DNA of 64,000 nucleotides from Lysobacterales bacterium (GTDB lineage: Bacteria; Pseudomonadota; Gammaproteobacteria; Xanthomonadales; UBA2363), in the NCBI GenBank assembly GCA_019634735.1, contig JAHCAT010000005.1, positions 1 through 64,000 on the forward strand, read 5' to 3'. The translations under genes and the position numbers were made by a program. This document shows positions 38,471-46,735 of this stretch, in pieces. Under the pieces are notes generated by a model. The model was not told the origin of the DNA, did no database searches, and worked only from the letters and a program-made list of their open reading frames with translations. Within the stretch, counting starts at the first letter, position 1. Each line of letters opens with the position of its first letter.

Positions 38471-40396
38471 TCAGCCCTCGAAACCGTCCGCGAACACCGT
38501 GTCGACCCGCACCTCGCATGCCCCGGGGCTGGGCGAGGCGCCGTCGCGGGGCCTCTGGAAGAAATCGCTCACACCCTGGGCGGCGCCCGCCCCACCGTCG
38601 AACATGCCGCCCTGACGCGGACAGAATCCCTCCATGGCCGCCGTGGAGGGGACGGCAGCCAGCAGGGGCTCCGGCACCGCGGGCCCTGCCACCACGTTGC
38701 CGAGCGACCAGGCGATGTCGCCCGCGGCGAGCTGGCCGCTGGCCGCGCCTCCCGTGGTTCGCAGGGCGTTGTTGATCACCGCCACATCGCTGGCGCCTTC
38801 GCTGCTGGTGAACGCGCCATGCCAGCTCCCGGCCTGGCCCTGCAGCTGGTACACGGTGTTGTGAAGGAAGCGGATGCGGCTGGTGTTGCCGTGGTCGCCG
38901 CCGTTCTTGACGAATACCGCGTACGCGCCGCCGCCGCCGGGCGTGCCGCGCAGGTCGAACACGTTGTTGCGGGCCACGAAGTTGCGGCCGCTCCAGTCGA
39001 AGCCGTTGTTGTTGTTGGCCGAGTACAGGACCAGGTTGCCCTCGAACACGAAGTCGCGGACCTGGTCGCCCGGGCCGACGCCCGGGTCCAGCGAGACCGG
39101 CCCGCCGTTGCTGCCGAAGGCTCCCGCGATGTTCAGCGGACCGATCCGGGAGCCGGTGACGACGATCTTTTCCGGCCGCATCCGGTCGGGGTCCGCCGAG
39201 GGTGCGCTGTGGATACGCAACGGACCCGTGCAGGTATGCATGAACTCCGCCTGCGAGATCACGGAGCGCTGGATCGTCGAGGTCCGGAACGCCGAGGTCG
39301 TGCCGGTGCAATCGGTCTGCGCCTGCCTGTCGATGCGCACCCCCAGCCAGGCCAGGCCGCGCCCGAACGGGAAGTTGATGATGAACTGACCCGGCGTGTG
39401 CGGCGGCAGGTCGCGGACCTCGTACAGGAACAGGTGGCTGACGTGCTCGCGCGGCAACGCCCCGTCCAGGGGCCAGCCCTGCAGGCTGCCGTAGGACTGC
39501 GCATCGATGTCGGCGAACAGGATGTGCTCGATCGCCTGCACCGTGCTGAACGGGTGGGTTGTGAGTGCGCCACTGAAGTCGGCGGATGCCGCAGCCGGCT
39601 TGCGGCAGTGCAGGTGCCGGAAGCTGAAGTCCGAGGTGGGCTGGCCGGTCGAGCCCACCCTCAGGCAGGTGGCGCCCAGTCCCTGCGAAAGGATCGGTCG
39701 CGGGCCGCTGCCGAACGCGCCGAGCTGGCCCGGGCCCTGGCCTGCGGCGGTGATCGGCGCCGGCGCCTCGAACTGGTCGCCACGACGCAGCAGTACACGC
39801 CGCCCCGGCCCGCCATGCGCATTCCAGGCACTGGTCGCGTCCTGCGCGATGACCTGCCCTGCGCCTGCCGGACATCCCTGCCAGTCGCCACCGCCGATGG
39901 CCACGCAGGTGGTCGCCAGGCCCGCAAACACCAGGTCGGGGTCGGCGACCTGAACGACCCGGGTGGCGATCGCCGAGGCACCGTCGGGGGTCGAGACCCG
40001 AACCGCCACCTGGAAGGTGCCGGCGCGCTCGAAGACATGGCCGGCGATCGGACCGATGGCCCGGTTCTTCGGCATCGGCCAGGCCCCCAGCGACCACGTG
40101 CCGGCGTCGGGATCCCCGAAATCCCACAGGTATTCGAGATCGGTGAACGCGTCGATGTCCGGCGACGGACTGCTGCTCGAACTGGCATCGAGCAGGATCG
40201 CGCAGGGCGCGACGCACTGGCTGCGCGATGGCTCGATCCGGGCTACCAGCCCGGTACCGGCGAACACGGGCCCAGCCCAGGCGCAGGCAATGCTCGCAGC
40301 CAGGACGAGCGCTGCCAGACTGGGGAAACGACCGGACAGCGTCCGGAGTGCGGGCGTCGTGGACAAGGGCCGGACTGTCGATGCGAAGCCCGACAT
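38471..40396 (-). CDS. Secreted PKD/parallel beta-helix protein with VFADGFEG C terminus
   Basis: This 641-residue exported protein has a signal peptide at about 24-47 (LAALVLAASIACAWAGPVFA). A PKD-like Ig domain follows (about 52-155), with CAILLDASSS and YLWDFGDPDAGTW. A right-handed parallel beta-helix region comes next, with asparagine-rich turns such as NNNGFDWSGRNFVARNNVF. It ends in RVDTVFADGFEG, a C-terminal motif also seen in the protein at 52872-54212 and related to one inside the subtilisin. No catalytic residues could be named; carbohydrate binding or adhesion is possible. It is monocistronic, divergent from the FHA-AAA+ gene. Confidence 0.8.
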   Translation of the reverse strand: MSGFASTVRPLSTTPALRTLSGRFPSLAALVLAASIACAWAGPVFAGTGLVARIEPSRSQCVAPCAILLDASSSSSPSPDIDAFTDLEYLWDFGDPDAGTWSLGAWPMPKNRAIGPIAGHVFERAGTFQVAVRVSTPDGASAIATRVVQVADPDLVFAGLATTCVAIGGGDWQGCPAGAGQVIAQDATSAWNAHGGPGRRVLLRRGDQFEAPAPITAAGQGPGQLGAFGSGPRPILSQGLGATCLRVGSTGQPTSDFSFRHLHCRKPAAASADFSGALTTHPFSTVQAIEHILFADIDAQSYGSLQGWPLDGALPREHVSHLFLYEVRDLPPHTPGQFIINFPFGRGLAWLGVRIDRQAQTDCTGTTSAFRTSTIQRSVISQAEFMHTCTGPLRIHSAPSADPDRMRPEKIVVTGSRIGPLNIAGAFGSNGGPVSLDPGVGPGDQVRDFVFEGNLVLYSANNNNGFDWSGRNFVARNNVFDLRGTPGGGGAYAVFVKNGGDHGNTSRIRFLHNTVYQLQGQAGSWHGAFTSSEGASDVAVINNALRTTGGAASGQLAAGDIAWSLGNVVAGPAVPEPLLAAVPSTAAMEGFCPRQGGMFDGGAGAAQGVSDFFQRPRDGASPSPGACEVRVDTVFADGFEG

Positions 40397-40539
40397 TTAC
40401 CACATCGCTTGGCCCGCGGGGCAAAGGCCGGGAAGACGAGGAGCTGCGACGACCAACGACCGACGACCAAGCAGTTCGCTCTCCTGGCACATGTCCGGAC
40501 GGTACTTGAACAATCATGCGGTTGCGCAGCCCATTCGCC

Positions 40540-40585
40540 GAACGGCCCCCAAGGCCGCTGCCAGCGGGCTATTCCTCGACGACCG
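40540..40585 (+). mobile_element. Fragment of the 156-bp element (right end)
   Basis: ACGGCCCCCAAGGCCGCTGCC followed by AGCGGGCTATTCCTCGAC resembles the right end of copy A (GGCC-n6-GGCCGCCGCCAGCAGGCTGTTTTTCAAC). Only this end is recognisable. The similarity was judged by eye. Confidence 0.4.
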
Positions 40586-40628
40586 TCGGGCCGGTCCCAG
40601 CCGCTGGACCCGCATCCGACCGGCACCT

Positions 40629-40785
40629 GGCAACTTGTTGAAAAACGACCGTCCTGGTCGCTCTTCCAGTCGCCCGTCCGGCGCAGGTCAGGACGCGCTC
40701 CCGTCGAATCAACTGCTTGCACAGTTGATTCGACGAGCGGCCGTCCATGGCCGCAGCCAGCAGGTTGTTCCTTCACAGCCTGTGG
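40629..40785 (+). mobile_element. 156-bp inverted-repeat element, copy B
   Basis: It aligns with copy A along its length. Shared words are TTGTTGAAAAACGACC, CCTGGTCG, CCGTCCGGCGCAGGTC, CCCGTCGAATCAACTGCTT and GCCAGCAGG. Here the central hairpin is perfect, GTCGAATCAACTG-CTTGCA-CAGTTGATTCGAC (13-bp stem), whereas the left hairpin and right terminal repeat are eroded. Thus A and B have each kept a different stem. Confidence 0.8.
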
Positions 40786-41019
40786 ACCGAACGGCGCGCC
40801 ACGGCAAGCCGCGCCTGCGCGCATCGGCTTCGCAGGCGCCGACCAGGCCTCACGAAACGCACCGGCCGGTCCGATCTGGCCCACCCCGGCCGGGCCGGGT
40901 TCGCGAACGCGGACCTGGGCTATGCTGGGCGCAGCCAGATCTCGGGAGGGAATGGCGGACCCGGCGACGCAGCCCCGGCGTGGGGCGAACGACTGCCGGG
41001 CCCGGCCAGCGACGCAGCC

Positions 41020-42708
41020 ATGGAGCGCCTGCGCTACAGCATCGAACGCCTGGATGGCAGCGCGGACATCCTGTCCCGCACCCAGTTGGATGTCGGCCGC
41101 TACCGGCTGGGGCGCTCCGCCGAGTGCGAGATCCGCCTGGACATCGCCGGCATTTCGCGCCAGCACCTGGAGATCGAGGTGTTCCCCGATGGCGGCCTCG
41201 CGCTGCGCGACCTGGGATCGACCAACGGTTGTCGCGTCGATGGCCGGCCGGTCTCGGCGCTGGCCCTGGCCGGCGATTTCGAACTCGACCTCGGCGCCGC
41301 GCGGCTGCGCCTGCGGGAGCACACCCCCGGCATCGATGCATTGGCCTTCGTCATGCCGGGCGAAGACGAGCAGACCGCCCCCCGGCCGGCCACGCTTGCC
41401 CCGGGGCAGACCCGCGCACTCGCCCTGTTCGACCAGCTTCGCGAGGCTGCACTGGCCGCCCTGCCGGACGGCATGCTGCTGGCCGGTCCGCTTTCCCGGG
41501 TGCTGCAGGAATGGTTGTCCCCCCTGTCGGCCAGCGGCCTGCGCCTCGCCGACAGCGAGGGCAGGGTCCTGGCCCAGGCGGGCGAGGCCGCGACATGGGA
41601 GGTCGTGGTCATGACCGGTGACTGGCAACTCGCCGCCGATGCCGGATCCGCGGCCCGCCTGCGAACGGTGTCGACGCGCCTGGTCGCCGTGCTGTCCTGG
41701 TTGCCGGCCGCCTGTGGCGTCGGCGCCGCAGGTCCGGCATCGGCGGCGGACGCGTTGTCGGGCGCGCCGGGCACGGCCAATCCGGCGATGCGTACCGTGC
41801 TGGAGACCGCTGCGCGCGCCGCACGCAGCCGGGTGGCGATCCTGCTGCGTGGCGAAACCGGCGTGGGCAAGGAGGTGCTGGCGCGCTGGATCCATTCCGC
41901 GTCGCCGCGAGGCGCGGGCGCCTTCGTGGCGGTCAACTGCGCCGCCCTGCCCCGGGACCTGCTGGAGGCGGAACTGTTCGGCGTCGAGAAGGGCGCTGCG
42001 ACCGGCGTCGAGGCCCGGCCAGGCCTGCTCGAACGGGCCGACGGTGGCACCCTGTTCCTGGATGAGCTGGGCGACATGCCCCTGGAAACCCAGGTCCGGC
42101 TGTTGCGCGCGCTCGAGGACGGTCGGGTGATGCGGGTCGGCGGCCGGCAACAGGTCGAGGTCGATGTCCGCCTGCTGGCGGCCACCCATCAGGACCTGGC
42201 CCAGGCCATAGCCGAGCGGCGGTTCCGGCTCGATCTCTACCATCGCGTCGCCGGCATCGAACTGCAGATCCCGCCCCTGCGCGAGCGACCGGAGGACATC
42301 GCCACGCTTGCGATCGGCTTCTTCGCACGCGCGGTCCGGGCCGCGACGGTCCGCAGTCCGGGCATCGGTGCCGAAGCGCTGCTGTGCCTGCAGCGGTGGC
42401 ACTGGCCGGGAAACGTCCGGGAGCTGCGCCAGGCCATCGAGGGCGCGGTCGCCATGCTGGCACCGGGCGAGGCGCTCAGCCGCCAGCATCTGCCCACGGC
42501 ACTGCGCGGCGAGGGGCCGCGGGCCAGCGACCTGACCCTGGCAGCGGCACTCGCCCGCGCCGAGCACGGCGCTCTGTTGCAGGCATTGGCGGTGGCCGGC
42601 GGCGACCACCGTCGTGCCCGCGATCTCCTGGGCATCGGCAAGACCACGTTCTACAAGCTGCTGCGCAGTCACGGCCTGTCGCGACAGGGGGACCCCGATG
42701 ACGACTGA
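41020..42708 (+). CDS. FHA domain plus sigma-54-activator-type AAA+ regulator with altered GAFTGA loop
   Basis: This 562-residue protein has an N-terminal FHA domain (about 26-80) with the phosphothreonine-binding residues Arg32, Ser46, His49 and Asn69 (GR, SRQH, STNG). A linker of about 160 residues follows. The AAA+ domain has Walker A GETGVGKE (278-285) and Walker B TLFLDELGDM (344-353), and a Fis-type helix-turn-helix closes the chain (LLGIGKTTFYKLLRSHGL). The loop that normally reads GAFTGA and contacts sigma-54 reads GAATGV (325-330), so normal sigma-54 activation is doubtful. The start at 41020 is the only Met close before the FHA domain. It overlaps the kinase gene by 11 bp. Confidence 0.92.
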   Translation: MERLRYSIERLDGSADILSRTQLDVGRYRLGRSAECEIRLDIAGISRQHLEIEVFPDGGLALRDLGSTNGCRVDGRPVSALALAGDFELDLGAARLRLREHTPGIDALAFVMPGEDEQTAPRPATLAPGQTRALALFDQLREAALAALPDGMLLAGPLSRVLQEWLSPLSASGLRLADSEGRVLAQAGEAATWEVVVMTGDWQLAADAGSAARLRTVSTRLVAVLSWLPAACGVGAAGPASAADALSGAPGTANPAMRTVLETAARAARSRVAILLRGETGVGKEVLARWIHSASPRGAGAFVAVNCAALPRDLLEAELFGVEKGAATGVEARPGLLERADGGTLFLDELGDMPLETQVRLLRALEDGRVMRVGGRQQVEVDVRLLAATHQDLAQAIAERRFRLDLYHRVAGIELQIPPLRERPEDIATLAIGFFARAVRAATVRSPGIGAEALLCLQRWHWPGNVRELRQAIEGAVAMLAPGEALSRQHLPTALRGEGPRASDLTLAAALARAEHGALLQALAVAGGDHRRARDLLGIGKTTFYKLLRSHGLSRQGDPDDD

Positions 42709-45403
42709 GCAGCCGACCGAGCGACTCGAGCGGCAGGCGCTGACCCAGCTCGCCGAAGGACTGGCATCCGGCCTTTCCGGCGATCCGTCGCAGATGGTCG
42801 GCAGCCGGTTCGGTCGCTACCGCGTGCTTGGCCTGCTCGGCAGTGGCGGCATGGGCGCCGTCTACCTGGCCGAACAGACCGAGCCGGTGCAGCGTCGGGT
42901 CGCCATCAAGCTGGTCGCCGGACGCCGTCTGGACGGCGATCGGCTGGCGCTGTTCGCGCTCGAGCGCCAGGCGTTGGCGCACATGGCGCATCCGGCGATC
43001 GCCCAGGTGTTCGACGCTGGCGCCACCGCCACTGGCGTGCCCTACCTGGTGATGGAGTTCGTCGAGGGCCAGACCCTGTCGGACTGGCTGGTCCGCGAAC
43101 GGCCGTCGATTCCGCAGTGCGTCGCCCTGCTGCGCGACGCCTGCCTGGGCGTCGCGCACGCCCACCGTCGCGGCATCGTCCACTGCGACCTCAAGCCCGG
43201 AAACATCCTGGTCACCCGCATCGACGGCCAGCCACGCCCGAAGATCATCGATTTCGGCATCGCCCGCGGCCCCGGCCATGTTTCGCTGGCGGGCGACGGC
43301 AGCGGTACCCCGGGTTACATGAGCCCGGAGCAGGCCGGCGATTCCCGCCGCATCGATACCCGCAGCGACGTCTACAGCCTGGGTCTGGTCCTCTATGAGG
43401 CCATCGCCGGCCGGCGCTGGCACGATGTCGAGGGCCTGACAGGGCTCGGCACCGACGACATGCGTCGACGCATCGAGGCGGCCGGTCCGGCACGACTGGC
43501 CGCCGCCGGGAACCGCCCGCACTTGCCCGCCGTGCGCGCGCGCGAGCTGGGCGAAATCATCGCGCGGGCCACGGCGACCGCGCCGGAGCAGCGCTATCAG
43601 GGCGCCGAGGCGCTCGCCGCCGACCTGCAGCGCTGGTTGGAGCATGCGCCGGTCGAGGCGATGGCCGGCGGCGCGCTCTACAGGCTGCGCTGCCTGGCGC
43701 GGCGCAACGCGTTGGCGACGACGCTGGCGGTGCTCGCCACGCTGGCCCTGGCGCTGGGCGTCGCCGGCCTGTATGGCGGCCTGCGCGAAGCGGAGCGCCA
43801 GGCAGCCGTGGCCAGCGCGCGGGGACAGGATCTCGAGCAGGTGGTGGCGTTCCAGCAGCGCCTCCTGGGCGGCCTGGACGTGCGACGGTTCGCGTCCGGT
43901 TGGGTTGAGGGCCTGGTCGAACGCGCGGCGCAGGCCGCCAGCGACGAGCGGCGGATCGCGCCGGAGGATCTGCGTGCGGCGCTGGCTGCCCTGCCGGTCG
44001 TCGACGTGTCGCGCCAGACCCTGCTGCAGGCGGTGCTGCAACCGGCGGCCGAGGTCATCGCCGGGCAGTACGCGGATCAGCCGCGGGTGCAGGCGGCCCT
44101 GCGCGCGTCGCTGGGTCGGACCCTGCTGGATCTCGCCCTGTTCTCCCAGTCCCTGGAGCAGCTCGAACTCGCCGCCGCGCAGCTGGACGCCGATGGCGCC
44201 GGCAACAGCCGGCAACGACTGCGGATCGAGCTCGATCGCGCCTCCGCGGAGCGCGGCCGCGGCGACCTCCAGCAGGCGCTGTCGCGCCTGCTGCCGCTCC
44301 CGGCCCAGGTTGCCGCCCTGCCCCCCGGACCGCCCGACACCCTGTTGCCGGAAACCGAGCTGATGCTGTCGGCCGTCCTCAGCGACCTGAACCGGCTCGA
44401 CGAGGCGCGCGGCCACGCCGAGCAGGCAGCGGCCCGCTTCCGGGAGGTCGGCGAACTCGGTCGCGCCCTGCAGACCGAGGCCCACCTCCTGCTCAACGAG
44501 ATCACCCTGCAGGGACGCTGCGATCTGGACCTGCGGAAACGCATGCACGACTCCATGGCGGAGGCCGAAACCGCGGGACTGCCGCCCCGGCAGCGTGCGC
44601 TCACCTACCAGGCCCTGGGCAACTGCGACCTGTCCAGGGGCGCCTCGCGCAGCGCGGCGACCAGCTTCGAGGCCGCCTACCAGGCGATCCGCGAGCACAG
44701 CGGCGAGGACGATCCCAACACCCAGTACATGCGCGCCACCGCCCTGTTCCTGGCGGTCGAGTCGGGCCGCCTGGATGATGCCGTCCAGGCGGCGCTGGCC
44801 GACGCCGCCGAGCGCGGCGAGCGCCTGACCGGTCCGACCACGGTGTTCGCGGTGCTGCCCCGGATCGGGCTGGCGGAGCTGCATTCGCGCCGCGGCGAAC
44901 ACACGCTCGCCCTGGCCGGCCACGAGGAACTGGCCACGCGCCTCGGCGGCGACGATGTGCGCGGCGCAGTTCGCTACCTCAGTCAGGCCTACCAGGGCAC
45001 CGCCCTGTTCCGGGCGGATCGGGCATCTGCAGGATCCGGCGCGCTGGCCGAGGCCGAGGCCACCTGCGAACAGGCCCACGGCCAGGACAACTCCACCTGC
45101 CTGGGATTCCGCCTGGCGCGCCTGCAGAAGGCGTTCGAGGCCGACCCGACCTCGGTGCCGCTGGAGCAACTGTCGACCTTGCGCGGCGACGCCCATCGCG
45201 TGTTCGCCGAAGGGCACGTCTATCGGCTGTTGGCGGACTGGCTGCTCGTCCAGGCACTGCAGGGCGGTGGTCGCAGCGCCGAGGCGGATCGCCTGCGCGA
45301 CACCAGCCTGCGCCCGGCGCTGGACCGGCTCGATGCGCGCGAGTTCGGCAACGACGAGGCGCGGGCGCTGGACGCCATCCGCCGGGATCTCGCCCGCCGT
45401 TGA
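42698..45403 (+). CDS. Transmembrane Ser/Thr protein kinase with helical repeat C terminus
   Basis: This 901-residue protein has a Hanks-type kinase domain at about 39-320. It shows the glycine loop LGSGGMGAVYLA, ATP-binding Lys71 (VAIK), catalytic loop HCDLKPGN (Asp164), DFG 185-187 and GTPGYMSPEQ. The loop has Cys where most kinases have Arg (HCD, not HRD), so it is a non-RD kinase. One membrane helix follows (about 340-365), and then some 500 residues of alanine/leucine-rich helices that look TPR-like. Its start overlaps the FHA-AAA+ gene by 11 bp, so the FHA protein is the likely partner or substrate. It is convergent with the DJ-1/GNAT gene. Confidence 0.92.
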   Translation: MTTEQPTERLERQALTQLAEGLASGLSGDPSQMVGSRFGRYRVLGLLGSGGMGAVYLAEQTEPVQRRVAIKLVAGRRLDGDRLALFALERQALAHMAHPAIAQVFDAGATATGVPYLVMEFVEGQTLSDWLVRERPSIPQCVALLRDACLGVAHAHRRGIVHCDLKPGNILVTRIDGQPRPKIIDFGIARGPGHVSLAGDGSGTPGYMSPEQAGDSRRIDTRSDVYSLGLVLYEAIAGRRWHDVEGLTGLGTDDMRRRIEAAGPARLAAAGNRPHLPAVRARELGEIIARATATAPEQRYQGAEALAADLQRWLEHAPVEAMAGGALYRLRCLARRNALATTLAVLATLALALGVAGLYGGLREAERQAAVASARGQDLEQVVAFQQRLLGGLDVRRFASGWVEGLVERAAQAASDERRIAPEDLRAALAALPVVDVSRQTLLQAVLQPAAEVIAGQYADQPRVQAALRASLGRTLLDLALFSQSLEQLELAAAQLDADGAGNSRQRLRIELDRASAERGRGDLQQALSRLLPLPAQVAALPPGPPDTLLPETELMLSAVLSDLNRLDEARGHAEQAAARFREVGELGRALQTEAHLLLNEITLQGRCDLDLRKRMHDSMAEAETAGLPPRQRALTYQALGNCDLSRGASRSAATSFEAAYQAIREHSGEDDPNTQYMRATALFLAVESGRLDDAVQAALADAAERGERLTGPTTVFAVLPRIGLAELHSRRGEHTLALAGHEELATRLGGDDVRGAVRYLSQAYQGTALFRADRASAGSGALAEAEATCEQAHGQDNSTCLGFRLARLQKAFEADPTSVPLEQLSTLRGDAHRVFAEGHVYRLLADWLLVQALQGGGRSAEADRLRDTSLRPALDRLDAREFGNDEARALDAIRRDLARR

Positions 45404-45589
45404 GCCTCGCCCCGGATATCTCGCGAGGCCGCCAGGATCGCATCGTGGTGCGGGCAGCGGACCGTTGGGCAATGAAGGCGCATTCGAGTCAGCGTCGATC
45501 CGGCCGACGGCGGCAGACCGCGCCATGGCGCGCAGATCGGCAGCCGCAGCAGCGGCCCCAGGAAACAGCCGGCTGCGAGCGCTACCGGA

Positions 45590-46735
45590 TCAGGGGCCGG
45601 CCGCCCTGTCCGGCAGGCCCTTCTCCAGCTCGATGAAGTGCAGGTCGTCGCGAAGCGGCACGCCGAAACGCGCCTGCCCGTAGGGGAAGGGATGGCTGCG
45701 CCCAGTGTCTGCGTAGCCGCGGCGCAGATACCAGGAGATCAGGCTGTCGCGCAGCCAGATCACCTTCATACGCATGCGCCGGGCATCGAAATCCTGCCAG
45801 GCGCGCCGCTCCGCCTCCGCCAGCAGGGCGTCGCCGATGCCCTGGCCCTGCAGTCCCGGCGCCACCGCGAACAGACCGAACCAGCAGTCATCGCCCTCGC
45901 GCGCGATGTGGCAACAGCCGACCGGCATGCCCTGCCGGTGCGCGAGCAGCACGGCCTGCCCGCCCGCCAGCATCGCCGCGACCGCCTCGGCGTCGGTGCG
46001 CTGGCCATCGAGGAAGTCGGCTTCGGTGGTCCAGCCTGCGCGGCTGGCCTCGCCGCGATAGGCCGAATGCGCCAGCGCGACGACGGCCCCGATGTCATCG
46101 GGCGTCGCGTATCGGACATCCAGGCCGCCGACCTGCGGAAGCCACTCGGGCAATCGGTACCGCCAGTCGTACTCCATGTAGCAGGCGGTCGCCGCGGCCA
46201 CCGTCTCGCCGGCCAGGCGCGCCACCACGTGCAGGGCGGCGTCGATACCGGCGCTGATTCCGGCCGCGCAGACCAGCGGACCGTCGCTGGTGTAGCGCAC
46301 GCCGCGCACCAGGGTCGCCCCGGCGACCTGGCCCAGCTCGTCCCAGGCCTGGTGATGGGTGGTGAAGCGCCGACCCGCCAGCAGTCCGGCGGCAGCCATC
46401 GCGCGCGCGCCCGTGCAGACCGACAACACCGCCTCGGCAGTGCCTGCGCGGGCGCGCAGCCAGTCCAGCCAGGCCGGATCGCCCGCGACCCGGCGGCTGC
46501 CGCTGCCGCCCGGCACGATCAGCACCTGGGCAGGCGATACCTCGTCCCGGCCGGCGTCGGCGAACACCTGCAGGCCGTTGACGGCGATCACCGGGCCGGG
46601 CCGCTCCGCCACCAGCCGCACCTCGAACAGGTCGTGTCCGTGCAGTTCCGAAGCCACCGAGAACACCTCGAACGGCCCGGCAAAGTCGAGCACCTCGACG
46701 TCTGGATAGACCAGCAGGGCGACGCGCCGCCTCAT
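45590..46735 (-). CDS. DJ-1/PfpI domain fused to a GNAT acetyltransferase
   Basis: This 381-residue two-domain protein has an N-terminal DJ-1/PfpI-type domain (1-195). It shows the nucleophile elbow VLSVCTGARAMA (Cys107), VPGGSG and RFTTHHQAWDEL, which is closest in style to isonitrile hydratase-like members. Residues 208-381 form a GNAT domain with the acetyl-CoA motif VAPGLQGQGIGDALL and the C-terminal WYLRRGYADTGR. The start overlaps the sufS stop by 4 bp, making it the last gene of the suf operon. Substrates are unknown. The fusion is supported by one uninterrupted frame. Confidence 0.87.
   Translation of the reverse strand: MRRRVALLVYPDVEVLDFAGPFEVFSVASELHGHDLFEVRLVAERPGPVIAVNGLQVFADAGRDEVSPAQVLIVPGGSGSRRVAGDPAWLDWLRARAGTAEAVLSVCTGARAMAAAGLLAGRRFTTHHQAWDELGQVAGATLVRGVRYTSDGPLVCAAGISAGIDAALHVVARLAGETVAAATACYMEYDWRYRLPEWLPQVGGLDVRYATPDDIGAVVALAHSAYRGEASRAGWTTEADFLDGQRTDAEAVAAMLAGGQAVLLAHRQGMPVGCCHIAREGDDCWFGLFAVAPGLQGQGIGDALLAEAERRAWQDFDARRMRMKVIWLRDSLISWYLRRGYADTGRSHPFPYGQARFGVPLRDDLHFIELEKGLPDRAAGP

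Larger units (their letters stand above)
40397..41019. other. Divergent intergenic region with two element copies
   Basis: This 623-bp region holds a decayed right-end fragment of the inverted-repeat element (about 40540-40585) and a longer copy (40629-40785). For the FHA-AAA+ gene, TATGCT at 40922-40927 is a possible -10. The GGGAGG before the out-of-frame ATG at 40953 is not in a useful position for the real start at 41020. Confidence 0.5.
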
